The notes beneath the pieces were generated by a model that had not been told where the DNA came from, did no database searches, and saw nothing but the letters and a program-made list of their open reading frames with translations. This document shows positions 20,824 through 29,272 of a stretch of DNA of 31,071 nucleotides, piece after piece. The position numbers were made by a program, and so were the translations under genes. Within the stretch, counting starts at the first letter, position 1, and each line of letters begins with the position of its first letter. This DNA comes from a virus. The stretch is taken from positions 1-31,071 of the IMG/VR virus record IMGVR_UViG_3300044613_000543, one strand, 5' to 3'.

Positions 20824-23574
20824 TTAATCTGTTATTACCCAATATTGAGTGCCGTCTGATACTACTTGATGAAAGCTATTTTTTGCGTTTTGTGTGTGTG
20901 TGGTTGTGTCATCTATTAATATAGATCCATCTCCTGCTCTTATGCTTACACTGTGACTGCTTTGAGTCTTTTTGATGGTGTACATTTTTCCGCTATTTGC
21001 TGCCGTTGGTGTTGGAAGAGTTACCGTTATATTCCCAGCAGAAGTGTTGCACAGTATTAACCAATCTTCAGAAGTCGCTAAGTACGGACTCATTGAGTGT
21101 ACAATGGTGACAACTTTACCTCCTGACATCCAACTTCCTAAGCATGGATAGTTTTCAATGTAGAGTCTTTCTGTATAAGGTACGTTATAGTTGTCACATC
21201 TTATAGCAGTCACGTTTTCGTAGTTGTCAGGGATAACAACACGCTCTGAACTTGTAACCACATTGTGACTACCGCCTATTGCGTTAAGGTTTCCTACTAC
21301 TACGTTTTCTCCTCCTCTTCCTGTGTTATTTCCGACGTATACTCCGCGAGTTGAAGAGCCTGTGCTATTGGTTTTATTGCCAAATGGAATAAGTTCTGCT
21401 CCGCCCCCTGTATCTACTACATCTGAGAAGCCTAACTGCTTTTTAGTGCGTGAAAAAGGTGGGTAGTATTTAGCCAGTAAAAACTCGCATTCGTAAACGT
21501 CATCAATCAAAGGGTTGTAATCAGTAACCGTTTGTAATCTCCAATATTGCCCTTCAAAGAAATAAAGGTTTGACATCTTCATTGTCTGCCAATCCTTCGG
21601 AGTGATTCTGAAATACCCTTTAAATATCTTTGAATCTCTGTCTGCTATTTCTGTGAGTGTTTTGTAGTAGTATAAATTTACAAGATTCTGATTTGTGTAC
21701 TCAATTCCCAACTTCGTGTCGACATAAATAGGCATTCCGAAATTCAAATCGAAATTCATGTCTGCCGTATCATCGATGTGAAGCGTTAACGGATAGACAT
21801 TTTTGATATCAGAAATAGTTTTTCCGCCTGAGTTGTACAAATAGTAGAACGGACAAGTTACCGCACCGTAATAGTAAAGTATTCTAAGTTCACCTATTTG
21901 ACCATCGGGCGTAGTACACATCGAATAGAACCTACGAGTTCCAAAGTCCTCGGTCATCATAGTGGGGACGAATGAAACATCTATCTTTTTTTCTTGCTTT
22001 ACAAAATCGTTGTCTATTCTGTAGGTACGTTCTCCGTAAACCTGAGCCGTCTGAGTTTTATACATTTCGTTCTCTTCGTCCTTGCCTTCTTTGTAAGTAA
22101 ACTTGTAAGGGTTGCCTTGCAAATCTCCGTAGGGTACAATCTCATAAGGCTGTGAATAATCTAACTTTTGTGAATAGTCAACTGAACCAGCATAGAAGTC
22201 ATCACGAGGAACAATTCGCAAAGTCTTTGAATCAAGTGTTGGCTCAATGTAAAGGTTAAACATCTTGATGAAATTCGTCAAGATTTCAGTTTGCGTGTAA
22301 TCACCTACAAAAAACGAAGCGAAATCTACAGGGTTATCGTAAAAAAAACCTGATGCCGTGCTTAAGACATACCAATATGATTCAGGGTTTACATTAATCT
22401 GATATGCTGTTCTTGTTATCAGGTTATTGTCTTGAGCCAAAGAATCATAAAACTTTAATTCTACTTCATCACCTTGTATTAAAGGAACTATTGCCGAAGA
22501 TGATTGCTCAAAAACTGCTTGATTAGATTGTATAGTAGTTTTTAATTCAATCTGATTCTTCATTACCCCATTGACCATAATTGCAAAAATTGTAAACGCT
22601 GGTCTATTATTGGTAGCAGTAAAGTTAAAGTTTCCGTCTAAGTATATACCGAACTCATAATTTGCTGATACAGGAGCGGTGTATTTGTAGCTTGTAGTAT
22701 TATAGTTTCCACCGTTGTCAAAGTTGCCTCCCGTTGAGTCATTTGATGCAGGAAATATGTCACCAACATTTCCATAACCTGCAGTATTTAAAGTAGTAGC
22801 ACCTGTAACCTGAGCACGGAACATTCTTTCCTCTACATCTGCATCGTTTACATTAAATCCGTAGTTGGTGTAAGGTATAATTAGGTTCTTAAAACGTGTG
22901 CTATTAAAAAAGGAATCTCCTGTATATCTATAGCCTTGATTTTCAAATATCTTGTCTACTACGGTCTTTGCATACAGACATGGCGTATGGTCAGCAACAG
23001 ACCACTCGTTAGAATTGTACCCTTTGGTTTCCCTTTTTGGAAACATCTGAGCATAAACATAGCCTTTCCCTTTTTCAAAGGTTACTCCTGTACCGTCTAC
23101 GATTATCTCTGTGTCCCAAGAATTGATGACGTTGGTTCTGTTTAAAACGTGATTATACTCAGAGAAATCAAGGTCAGATAGTTTAAGGTCTTTGATATTG
23201 GTAAATAGGTCAGCAGTCTCTCCGTGAACCGTGCAGACATACTCAATGTCATTCGTGCCTTTTACAGTAACCTCAGTCAATCTTAGAAATCCTCTGAGTT
23301 GCTCCATGCCGTTTGCAATTATTGTGCATTGAGCCTTTTTGTTTACCTTAAAATCGGATATCTGCTGAATGTTTCCTCCGATTGTAGACTTGCCAACCTC
23401 AAAGAAAGCGTTAAAGAACTTGTTATTTACTTTCGTACCGGGAAGAGTAAAACTTTTTGACCAATCACTTGTTCTTTTCTCAGGCTCTCTTATGTCAGCT
23501 ATTTGGCGAGTGATTAATATCTGTAAGTCACCGCCTACCTCTAACTGTAGACCTTCCGCTATTATTTCTATCAT
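20824..23574 (-). CDS. Large tail-tip/baseplate protein with fibre-like C-terminus
   Basis: The 916-aa protein begins with ITRQIADIREPEKRTSDWSK and SFTLPGTKVNNKFFNAFFEV, a strongly conserved opening of Bacteroidota siphophage tail proteins. The middle is beta-rich. From about residue 735 a Gly/Asn-rich stretch (GVYVGNNTGRGGENVVVGN) resembles YadA-head-like repeats, followed by a tip with ITVTLPTPTAANSGKMYTIK and a final GTQYWVITD. It is probably the central tail hub with an attached receptor-contacting end. It overlaps the next tail gene by 4 nt. Confidence 0.75.
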   Translation of the reverse strand: MIEIIAEGLQLEVGGDLQILITRQIADIREPEKRTSDWSKSFTLPGTKVNNKFFNAFFEVGKSTIGGNIQQISDFKVNKKAQCTIIANGMEQLRGFLRLTEVTVKGTNDIEYVCTVHGETADLFTNIKDLKLSDLDFSEYNHVLNRTNVINSWDTEIIVDGTGVTFEKGKGYVYAQMFPKRETKGYNSNEWSVADHTPCLYAKTVVDKIFENQGYRYTGDSFFNSTRFKNLIIPYTNYGFNVNDADVEERMFRAQVTGATTLNTAGYGNVGDIFPASNDSTGGNFDNGGNYNTTSYKYTAPVSANYEFGIYLDGNFNFTATNNRPAFTIFAIMVNGVMKNQIELKTTIQSNQAVFEQSSSAIVPLIQGDEVELKFYDSLAQDNNLITRTAYQINVNPESYWYVLSTASGFFYDNPVDFASFFVGDYTQTEILTNFIKMFNLYIEPTLDSKTLRIVPRDDFYAGSVDYSQKLDYSQPYEIVPYGDLQGNPYKFTYKEGKDEENEMYKTQTAQVYGERTYRIDNDFVKQEKKIDVSFVPTMMTEDFGTRRFYSMCTTPDGQIGELRILYYYGAVTCPFYYLYNSGGKTISDIKNVYPLTLHIDDTADMNFDLNFGMPIYVDTKLGIEYTNQNLVNLYYYKTLTEIADRDSKIFKGYFRITPKDWQTMKMSNLYFFEGQYWRLQTVTDYNPLIDDVYECEFLLAKYYPPFSRTKKQLGFSDVVDTGGGAELIPFGNKTNSTGSSTRGVYVGNNTGRGGENVVVGNLNAIGGSHNVVTSSERVVIPDNYENVTAIRCDNYNVPYTERLYIENYPCLGSWMSGGKVVTIVHSMSPYLATSEDWLILCNTSAGNITVTLPTPTAANSGKMYTIKKTQSSHSVSIRAGDGSILIDDTTTHTQNAKNSFHQVVSDGTQYWVITD

Positions 23575-24752
23575 CTGCGTTGTGATTTGTCCATTGCACT
23601 TACTTCAACTTCTAAGGTCAAGTTAAACACCTTGTCGTTAACGTGGTATTTCCTTTCGTACTCACTTGTCCTGATATTGACCGCTTTAAGTGTGCCGTCA
23701 TACATCCAAACGTAAGGACTTCCTATTAACTCTTTTAACCAGTCAGCTTCAGACTCTGTAATAAAATTAGAGTTTAAAGTAAATCGAGTAATTTCGTCTG
23801 TGTAGTAGTCCGTTTTCCAATGACTTTCAGCATCGTAAGTGTAGGTAATAGCCGTATTGTCTAAGGTGTATGGATTTCGATTGTAAGACTTTCTATTGTA
23901 GTTTACACTCTGTCGTCTAAGCATATCAAATCGGAATGATTCAACGCCACCCAAACGATTTAAAAAGTATAAATCTACGTTATCGTACTTTGAGCATCGG
24001 TCATCAATAGTAATTGTGTACGGACTTCCTACGGTAGTTCCTGCGGAATTCTTCGGAGTTATAGTGTAAGACTTTGTGCCAATCGGTATGCCGCCTGGTA
24101 TATTTGAACCGATAGGGAAACGAGTGATGTCCTGAGCCGTGCCGTTAATTGTTGTAGAACCACTTGGAGAAAAAACAACATCCAAACGGTTAAGTACACC
24201 AGCGTGAAGAGCATAGAGCCAATCTTTTTGATCAATGTGAATTCTTTTATTTAAGTTATGCGTTAAGAAGTTTGCAGTTGAGCCTGTCGCCATTCGATAG
24301 TCAGACTCAGCGTAGTTCATTAACTCTTCAGGGCTTAATGCAGCGTTCCAAACCTTTCTCACAGATTCATTAGTTACCCCTGTAGATAGAACAATCGGAG
24401 ACGTTGCCCCTGTGCTATACTCGTAGCCGAATTTAGACTGATATGCAAATACTGAATTTATGCAGCCACTTGCTGCACTATCGTTGTAGTCCCAATCGTA
24501 GCTAACATAGTTTTCAAGGACACGACCAATGTTAAAAACGCCCTTGTTATTACTATTGTAGTAAATAGGTGCTTTGAGCATTGTAATTGAAAACGGAACG
24601 CCTCCACCGTAGTCCTGAATCACGCAGTTGAATCTGAAATTGAACTGAGAATATGTACCTGAGGCAGATTCTGAAACTACATAAATGTTGTCGTTATATG
24701 CAGGAAGAAAACTTGTGCCTGATGTTGGTTGGTGCTTGAAACTTAAAGCCAT
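23571..24752 (-). CDS. Distal tail protein-like protein
   Basis: The 393-aa protein begins MALSFKHQPTSGTSFLPAYN, is beta-rich with aromatic residues, and ends with SEADWLKELIGSPYVWM, LKAVNIRTSEYERKYHVN and FNLTLEVEVSAMDKSQRR. I recognise this family next to the large tail-tip protein of Bacteroidota phages, where it probably forms the distal tail or baseplate ring. It starts 37 nt after the frameshifted chaperone ends. Confidence 0.7.
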   Translation of the reverse strand: MALSFKHQPTSGTSFLPAYNDNIYVVSESASGTYSQFNFRFNCVIQDYGGGVPFSITMLKAPIYYNSNNKGVFNIGRVLENYVSYDWDYNDSAASGCINSVFAYQSKFGYEYSTGATSPIVLSTGVTNESVRKVWNAALSPEELMNYAESDYRMATGSTANFLTHNLNKRIHIDQKDWLYALHAGVLNRLDVVFSPSGSTTINGTAQDITRFPIGSNIPGGIPIGTKSYTITPKNSAGTTVGSPYTITIDDRCSKYDNVDLYFLNRLGGVESFRFDMLRRQSVNYNRKSYNRNPYTLDNTAITYTYDAESHWKTDYYTDEITRFTLNSNFITESEADWLKELIGSPYVWMYDGTLKAVNIRTSEYERKYHVNDKVFNLTLEVEVSAMDKSQRR

Positions 24753-24789
24753 CTATACATAAATAATTTTTACGTTAAAGTGTCCCAAA

Positions 24790-25523
24790 TCAAAGCAATT
24801 CGTTTAAACAAGCACATACATAAGATTCAAAACCCTGTTGTGCTGCCTTTTCTAATCTCTTCTGTTGTTGTCTTTTTACCGTTATATGGAACGAAAGAGT
24901 ATTCAAAAACTCCTTTAATGACAAGTTAAGAATGATATCCCATTCATTACGTTTGCCTCCTGCTAATCGGTCAATGAGTCCAAGCCATCCGAAAGCATCT
25001 CCTTCATCTTCGCTTCCTTCTCCTTCAAATAAGTTAGGGTAGCCTCTAATAACTTCGGATAAAGTTGAGAAAAAAAAACCGCGTAATTGTAGAAGTTTAC
25101 CAACGGTAAATCTGCAAAGTCTTTGACCTTCTCTTCGTAGTCATCTTCCTTCCTTTGCCCCAAGATATTTATTCGATATGACAAACACGCTATTATCTCA
25201 GGCAGCACTTCAATAGTGTCTTTCTTCATTAACTCCTGAAGTTCTATGAAATGGTGAGCCTTCATTTCCTTTGCAGTTTTAACAAGTCTGTATCTCTTGC
25301 CTTTGTGCTTAAAGGTAAATTTTAATTTACTTTTTGGTATCTCTTGAAGAAATGTCAAGTCTATTGACTTTAATTTGTCAAGTGTCCATTGCTCTACTTC
25401 TTCGTAGGGCGTTTCTGTCAAAATAGATACAACCCATGCCGTTCTTTCAATAGGGTTGCAGTTCTTGTCTATCTCGTTAATTTCTTGTAGTTTTTTGATT
25501 GTTATGTTGTTCCAATTAAGCAT
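24790..25523 (-). CDS. Tail assembly chaperone, full-length frameshift product (244 aa)
   Basis: The -1 frame is open from the T9 tract at 25070-25078 to TGA at 24790-24792. It lacks any ATG, GTG or useful TTG start, so it must be read by frameshifting. Joined after residue 151 it adds 93 residues, including EGDAFGWLGLIDRLAGGKRN and EWDIILNLSLKEFLNTLSFH. That motif (GW, RLAGG, EWDIIL) resembles the second chaperone segment in Bacteroidota tail loci. The arrangement matches lambda G and GT. Such proteins bind the tape measure before tube polymerisation. A homopolymer error in the assembly would look the same, so reads must decide. Confidence 0.78.
24963..25523 (-). CDS. Tail assembly chaperone, short zero-frame product
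   Basis: The start at 25521-25523 (MLNWNNITIKKLQEINEIDK) overlaps the terminase stop by 8 nt and replaces an upstream Met. The 186-aa protein has IERTAWVVSILTETPYEEVE, KSKLKFTFKHKGKRYRL and IIACLSYRINILGQ, the helix and strand order I recall for Bacteroidota tail chaperones. It ends in LYPKLLEATLTYLKEKEAK and DSLTD. The zero-frame protein would be the abundant form, as lambda gpG is. Confidence 0.72.
   Translation of the reverse strand: MLNWNNITIKKLQEINEIDKNCNPIERTAWVVSILTETPYEEVEQWTLDKLKSIDLTFLQEIPKSKLKFTFKHKGKRYRLVKTAKEMKAHHFIELQELMKKDTIEVLPEIIACLSYRINILGQRKEDDYEEKVKDFADLPLVNFYNYAVFFSQLYPKLLEATLTYLKEKEAKMKEMLSDGLDSLTD
25070..25078 (-). promoter_or_regulatory. T9 slippery site for -1 frameshifting
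   Basis: Coding-strand GCG GTT TTT TTT TCT carries a perfect T TTT TTT heptamer in the zero frame. A -1 slip continues as TTC TCA ACT and opens the 93-codon extension. No canonical heptamer occurs between this tract and the zero-frame stop. Confidence 0.75.
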
Positions 25524-26703
25524 AAAAAAATAATCCTTTCTTGTTGTGTTGTTTGCAGTCCCACGCCAACGCCAACGACATAACACAGTCATCGTGCAGT
25601 CCTTGTGGTGCAGTGTATTTTACTCCTGTTCGGGAATATTCAAATTCAAAGTTACGCATTTCATCGGCAATGTTCCCGTCAGGGAATCCTATTTGTCTCT
25701 GTTGTACTGCCATTACCAAGCCTTCGATAAGTTGTTGTTTGCTCTGTGATGTAAATTTAAAGCCTACTACTCTTGGGTGCTTACGTTGTAGCTGCTCAAC
25801 GATTGGATCTCCAACACCAGTAGAGTCTAAATAGGTCGGAGTGTTTCCTATTAAGTTAGAAATCTTTGTCATTGTCTGTGACCAATCCATTTGAAAGCGT
25901 TCAAAATGACATACGTTCCCTTGTTCGTTAAGTCCTATTATAACCGTCCAATCCGTATATTTTGCTAAGTCAATGCCGTATGCCGTAACTATACCCGATT
26001 GGGTAGGAATTATACAGTTTTCGATGTTATCGTACCCGAAAGGGTTTGAATTGTCATCAGCAGGTTCTGCAAGGTACAACTCTTTGAAAACGTAGTCGGG
26101 TAGGTCACGCTTTGCCTGTTCTATTTCTTCAACGTCTAAGATGCCTTCTTTCGCTGCATCGTAAGCGGTAATTTTAAAGTATTCAAGATTAGGTTCGCCT
26201 CCTTTTGCTTTCTCGCCTAACTTGTAAAACCAATTCTTTTTCCCTTTGACGTTACCGATTAGTTTACACTTACCTTTGGTTGCAGTCAACGTAGAACGCA
26301 AAGCGAACCAGGATTCCTCTCTTGCTCTACTTGCCTCGTCAAATACCGCAGCAAATACGTCATCACCGTAAAGGTTATCAGGTTTCTCTGCTGATTTAAA
26401 CTCTATGCGTGAGCCTATCGGAGTAGTCAAGACAAGTTTAGATTCATTGCTCTGGAAGAAGTCACGAGAGTTGACCTGTGCTTTCATTCTCCTGAATGCA
26501 ATCTCTGCTTGTTGGTACACTGGAGCAACCCACCAAACAGCTTGGTTTTCTTTTAATGCCAAACTCTGTTCAAACAACCATATAATATGAGATGCAGTTT
26601 TACCTGTCTTAGTCGAAGCTGCCGTAATCGTGTAACGTGCAGGACTATCTAAGATGGCTTTCTGATAACTCGTTAAAAATGGTCGCTTGTAGTTTATTTG
26701 CAT
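25516..26703 (-). CDS. terL: Terminase large subunit
   Basis: The 395-aa protein has an ATPase with Walker A ASTKTGKT at 29-37, an adjacent VWWVAPVYQQAE and Walker B VFDEAS at 120-125. The RNase H-like nuclease follows, with D245 in YGIDLAKYTDW, D293 in YLDSTGVGD, and D371/D372 in GLHDDCVMSLALAW. It drives DNA into the prohead and cuts concatemers. It overlaps the glycosyltransferase gene by 10 nt and the chaperone gene by 8 nt. Confidence 0.96.
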   Translation of the reverse strand: MQINYKRPFLTSYQKAILDSPARYTITAASTKTGKTASHIIWLFEQSLALKENQAVWWVAPVYQQAEIAFRRMKAQVNSRDFFQSNESKLVLTTPIGSRIEFKSAEKPDNLYGDDVFAAVFDEASRAREESWFALRSTLTATKGKCKLIGNVKGKKNWFYKLGEKAKGGEPNLEYFKITAYDAAKEGILDVEEIEQAKRDLPDYVFKELYLAEPADDNSNPFGYDNIENCIIPTQSGIVTAYGIDLAKYTDWTVIIGLNEQGNVCHFERFQMDWSQTMTKISNLIGNTPTYLDSTGVGDPIVEQLQRKHPRVVGFKFTSQSKQQLIEGLVMAVQQRQIGFPDGNIADEMRNFEFEYSRTGVKYTAPQGLHDDCVMSLALAWDCKQHNKKGLFFYA

Positions 26704-27716
26704 ACTTTCTGTAACAAATCTATTCTCTTTTTGTTAATCTCTTGGATGTTGTGATGCTCGTTGCAGTATTTGTAGTTTATCAATCCTACCTCATGACTTT
26801 TTCCGCTTTCTATCAGTTGCGTTAACGGTGTAGTCCAATCGTTATTCTGAACAAAGAAAACTCCTAAGTTACTTTTGTGGTTGGTGTATGGTTCTACACT
26901 TGAAACTAAAATAGGTCGCTTGTAAGCAGCAGCCTCAACGATCTTCAACTCTGACTTGTACCGGTTAAATGTCTGAGCCGTCAAAGGTGCTAAACAAATG
27001 TCTATCTCTGAATAAATCTCAGCGTATTTGTCAGGTGTTGTACCTACTATAGTTTCAAACCATGTCGGTCTGTTCTTTTGGCTTTCTCCTGTGACTGCTT
27101 TCTCCATCTCTGCCCACATTCTACTATTCTCGTGGTGTCCACCCATTATAAAACGATAGCCGTAGTTTTCGCAAATTGGTCTAATTTGACCACTTAACAA
27201 CTTTATGTCCTCAACGTGACTTATTCCACCTACCCAACCAATCGTTGGTGTATGGTCTTTATTTACGTTCCATTGAGCCTGTGTAAAGTCTACTGCGTTT
27301 TCAGCTATAGTAATATTATTGCCTTTGTAAAACTCCTTTATTTTTTCAGCAAGTTGTGGAGTCGTTACTTGTACGCCATCAGCATATGTCAAAGCGTTCT
27401 TAACTCCATCTTTAATGTAGGCACGATAAAACTTGTACGCTGGGTTGTACTTTGGTAGTACCCAATAGTCATCAAGATCAACGATGTAAGGCACTTTGTA
27501 TTTTGCAAGTAGCGGAAGTATGTTGTACTGATAGCGTCCTAACCAACGGTTAAATATAACGCAATCGTATTGCTGATAGTCCAAGTTTACCCACTCTTGA
27601 TGGTTCAAGCTGACATCAACAGTAATGTCGTGATCTTGTTGTAAACGAAGATAAGGCGTATACAATCTGTGGAAAGATACGCCGTTCGCTCCGTCAAGTA
27701 GACAAATGATTCTCAT
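26694..27716 (-). CDS. GT-B fold glycosyltransferase (GT4-like)
   Basis: The 340-aa protein starts MRIICLLDGANGVSFHRLYT and has YIVDLDDYW (78-85), ITIAENAVD (135-143), TIGWVGGISHVEDIKLL (158-174) and the nucleotide-sugar-binding SELKIVEAAAYKRPILVSS with E261. These are hallmarks of GT4-type retaining enzymes. It could glycosylate virion or host-surface proteins, or modify DNA, and no specificity is visible. Placement between small and large terminase genes, overlapping terL by 10 nt, is unusual and suggests expression with the packaging genes. Confidence 0.85.
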   Translation of the reverse strand: MRIICLLDGANGVSFHRLYTPYLRLQQDHDITVDVSLNHQEWVNLDYQQYDCVIFNRWLGRYQYNILPLLAKYKVPYIVDLDDYWVLPKYNPAYKFYRAYIKDGVKNALTYADGVQVTTPQLAEKIKEFYKGNNITIAENAVDFTQAQWNVNKDHTPTIGWVGGISHVEDIKLLSGQIRPICENYGYRFIMGGHHENSRMWAEMEKAVTGESQKNRPTWFETIVGTTPDKYAEIYSEIDICLAPLTAQTFNRYKSELKIVEAAAYKRPILVSSVEPYTNHKSNLGVFFVQNNDWTTPLTQLIESGKSHEVGLINYKYCNEHHNIQEINKKRIDLLQKVCK

Positions 27717-27931
27717 TAAAAGGGTGCTTTTGGCTTTGGCACGGCAACAGAGTGAGTTGCTTTGCTCTTCTCGTTCTGTGCTTTTAGTTTTTGTACACGC
27801 AAACGTACATCACCGTATTTGTTTACTTCTAACTTGCCGCTTTTAATTGCTTCGTTTAGTTTCTCGATGTTGATGCTGACGTTCATCCCGTACTGGTCTT
27901 CCCATCCGTTACCTAAGTAAGTTGTTTCCAT
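27716..27931 (-). CDS. Small conserved phage protein, 71 aa
   Basis: It starts METTYLGNGWEDQYGMNVSI and ends in a Lys/Pro-rich tail (KATHSVAVPKPKAPF). I recognise the GNGWEDQYG opening from small proteins in Bacteroidota phage genomes, sometimes near ssDNA-binding genes, but I know no function. It begins within the last codons of the 51-aa gene and its stop touches the glycosyltransferase start. Confidence 0.7.
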   Translation of the reverse strand: METTYLGNGWEDQYGMNVSINIEKLNEAIKSGKLEVNKYGDVRLRVQKLKAQNEKSKATHSVAVPKPKAPF

Positions 27932-28064
27932 TTCGTTTAAAATATTCGTTTATAATTGTATCAAGTGCTATTCCTATCTGTGTTGGGTTAGGCATTTCTA
28001 TGTCTTCGCCTCGTCTCCAATCGTTGTAGTAGATCAGAAGAATGATTGCTTCTTTTTCGGTCAT
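27909..28064 (-). CDS. Small phage protein, 51 aa
   Basis: The short gene encodes MTEKEAIILLIYYNDWRRGE, then DIEMPNPTQIGIALDTIINE and YFKRNGN. The WRRG-(E/D)-(E/D)IEMPNPTEIG-like motif is common in small phage proteins of unknown function. It overlaps the preceding gene by 4 nt (ATGA) and the next by 23 nt. Confidence 0.8.
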   Translation of the reverse strand: MTEKEAIILLIYYNDWRRGEDIEMPNPTQIGIALDTIINEYFKRNGNNLLR

Positions 28065-28411
28065 ACCTTTTTTTTATTAACCTGGTCAAAGAAATCTAAT
28101 TCATCATTAAGACGTTTTAAAAAGTTTTCTTCACCATCATCTCCTGACAATAACCAATCTATTCGATGGGCGTATATCTGTGCTTCTCGTAGAATGTTAA
28201 CCGCTTGTTTAAATCTCTTTATTACTACTCTTGGGTATTTGTGATGATTTTTGTCTTCAGGGTTTCTCTCAAGCCATTCTTCATCTATCCAAGATTGCTC
28301 TTTAAGTTCTTCTTTAGTTTTTGGTTTTCCGTTCTTTTCAATAAGTTGTTCTATTTTGTCGGCAATATATCCAATCTTATATTGGTCGTAATCAAATTGT
28401 CCTCCGCTCAT
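28061..28411 (-). CDS. MSGGQFDY-family phage protein, 116 aa
   Basis: The protein starts MSGGQFDYDQYKIGYIADKI and ends with a helix containing AQIYAHRIDWLLSGDDGEEN. This opening and the DWLLSGDDGEE motif mark a widespread phage family of unknown function. It is acidic at the end and has no membrane segment. It starts 1 nt after the TerS stop and ends in an ATGA overlap. Confidence 0.82.
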   Translation of the reverse strand: MSGGQFDYDQYKIGYIADKIEQLIEKNGKPKTKEELKEQSWIDEEWLERNPEDKNHHKYPRVVIKRFKQAVNILREAQIYAHRIDWLLSGDDGEENFLKRLNDELDFFDQVNKKKV

Positions 28412-28412
28412 A

Positions 28413-28781
28413 TTAATCCAAGTTTAATGTTACGTTTATTACTTTTGCTTCTACCGTAGCCTCTACTGATTCTTTTGGTTTGCCGTATACTCTTGATAGC
28501 AAAGTGTCCATTGAATAAAGTGAGCCTTTCTCGTAGCTCTTTATGATAGCCTTTGCAACGGTCTTTTCAAGCATGGTCGCTTCGTCGTTTTTAAGCACGT
28601 CTTTGATTTGCTTTTCGTCCATTGACATGATGACCTGAATAGAATCGTTTACCTGAGAAAGTGAGTAGCCGTTCTCTTTCATTAAGGTAGTAAACTTTTT
28701 AGGTCTGCCGTTAGGGTTGTTTGTCTCTCCTTTTTCGGGTACTTTTAAAGTCCCTCCATTTCTGCCTTGAATCTCTTTCAT
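28413..28781 (-). CDS. terS: Terminase small subunit
   Basis: The 122-aa protein contains NNPNGRPKKFTTLMKEN (21-37), helices in the centre and YSMDTLLSRVYGKPKESVEA (about 93-112). The GRPKK opening and the RVYGKPKE motif mark small terminase subunits in Bacteroidota phages. It selects phage DNA for packaging. The large subunit lies about 1.7 kb further on, with four genes between. Two 10-bp repeats overlap its start. Confidence 0.75.
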   Translation of the reverse strand: MKEIQGRNGGTLKVPEKGETNNPNGRPKKFTTLMKENGYSLSQVNDSIQVIMSMDEKQIKDVLKNDEATMLEKTVAKAIIKSYEKGSLYSMDTLLSRVYGKPKESVEATVEAKVINVTLNLD

Positions 28782-28801
28782 TACTTTGTACTTACTTTGT
28801 A
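28781..28801. repeat. Tandem TTACTTTGTA repeat at the TerS start
   Basis: TTACTTTGTA occurs twice, at 28781-28790 and 28792-28801, an 11-bp period (about one helical turn) directly against the small terminase start codon. It could be an operator, a packaging recognition repeat or merely an A-rich translation leader on the coding strand (TACAAAGTAA). Confidence 0.5.
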
Positions 28802-28802
28802 A

Positions 28803-29018
28803 TTACAGACTTATTCCCTTTTCAAAAAGCATCTGCCTTAGTTGTTCTCGTGTATCTTCGAGTAGGGCATATTCGTTTTCTTCAAGTTCGCTATACTTTA
28901 TTTTCTGACGTAGAAACTCATCAAATTCGCATAGCACACAGAAGTAGTCAAATCCTTTGTTAGCGAAGTTATATTGTTCCTGGTCTTCAGGTAGTTCAAA
29001 TTCTATTATTGCTTTCAT
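28803..29018 (-). CDS. Small conserved phage protein, 71 aa
   Basis: It begins MKAIIEFELPEDQEQYNFAN and contains CEFDEFLRQKIKYSELEE. This KAIIEFxLPED...LR(Q/S)KIKYS pattern is very common in phages, but I know no function. It is followed by TerS after a 21-nt gap and overlaps the HNH gene by 4 nt. Confidence 0.8.
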   Translation of the reverse strand: MKAIIEFELPEDQEQYNFANKGFDYFCVLCEFDEFLRQKIKYSELEENEYALLEDTREQLRQMLFEKGISL

Positions 29019-29272
29019 TTTCTTTCGTTCATTTTAACTTGGTGTACTACTTTCAGCATTACTTTGTGTTCTTTCTTATCTCCTAATTCCATGTGACACT
29101 TTCTGCATAATGCTTGTAGGTTTTCTATTGTATCTTTTGTTTTGCTGCCGCCCATTCCTCTTGCTTCGATGTGATGAATATCATTAGCCGTTTGTCCGCA
29201 CATCTCACAAGGTATCCAACTGCTTTGATCATAACCGAAATATTCTAAATATATTTTAGTGTGCTTTTTCAT
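29015..29272 (-). CDS. HNH nuclease near terminase
   Basis: The 85-aa protein has CEMC (C22, C25), DIHHIEARGMGG (H33, H34), a stretch ending NLQALC (N51, C56) and KCH (C59, H60). This is the zinc-supported HNH core. Small HNH enzymes beside terminases, as in HK97, help the terminase cut at cos sites. This could apply here but TerS lies between. It overlaps the 53-aa gene by 17 nt. Confidence 0.88.
   Translation of the reverse strand: MKKHTKIYLEYFGYDQSSWIPCEMCGQTANDIHHIEARGMGGSKTKDTIENLQALCRKCHMELGDKKEHKVMLKVVHQVKMNERK

Noticed and set aside
25541-25834. Plus-strand 97-codon Cys-rich frame
   Set aside because: It is opposite the large terminase C-terminus, which carries essential nuclease residues. 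No start context supports it.
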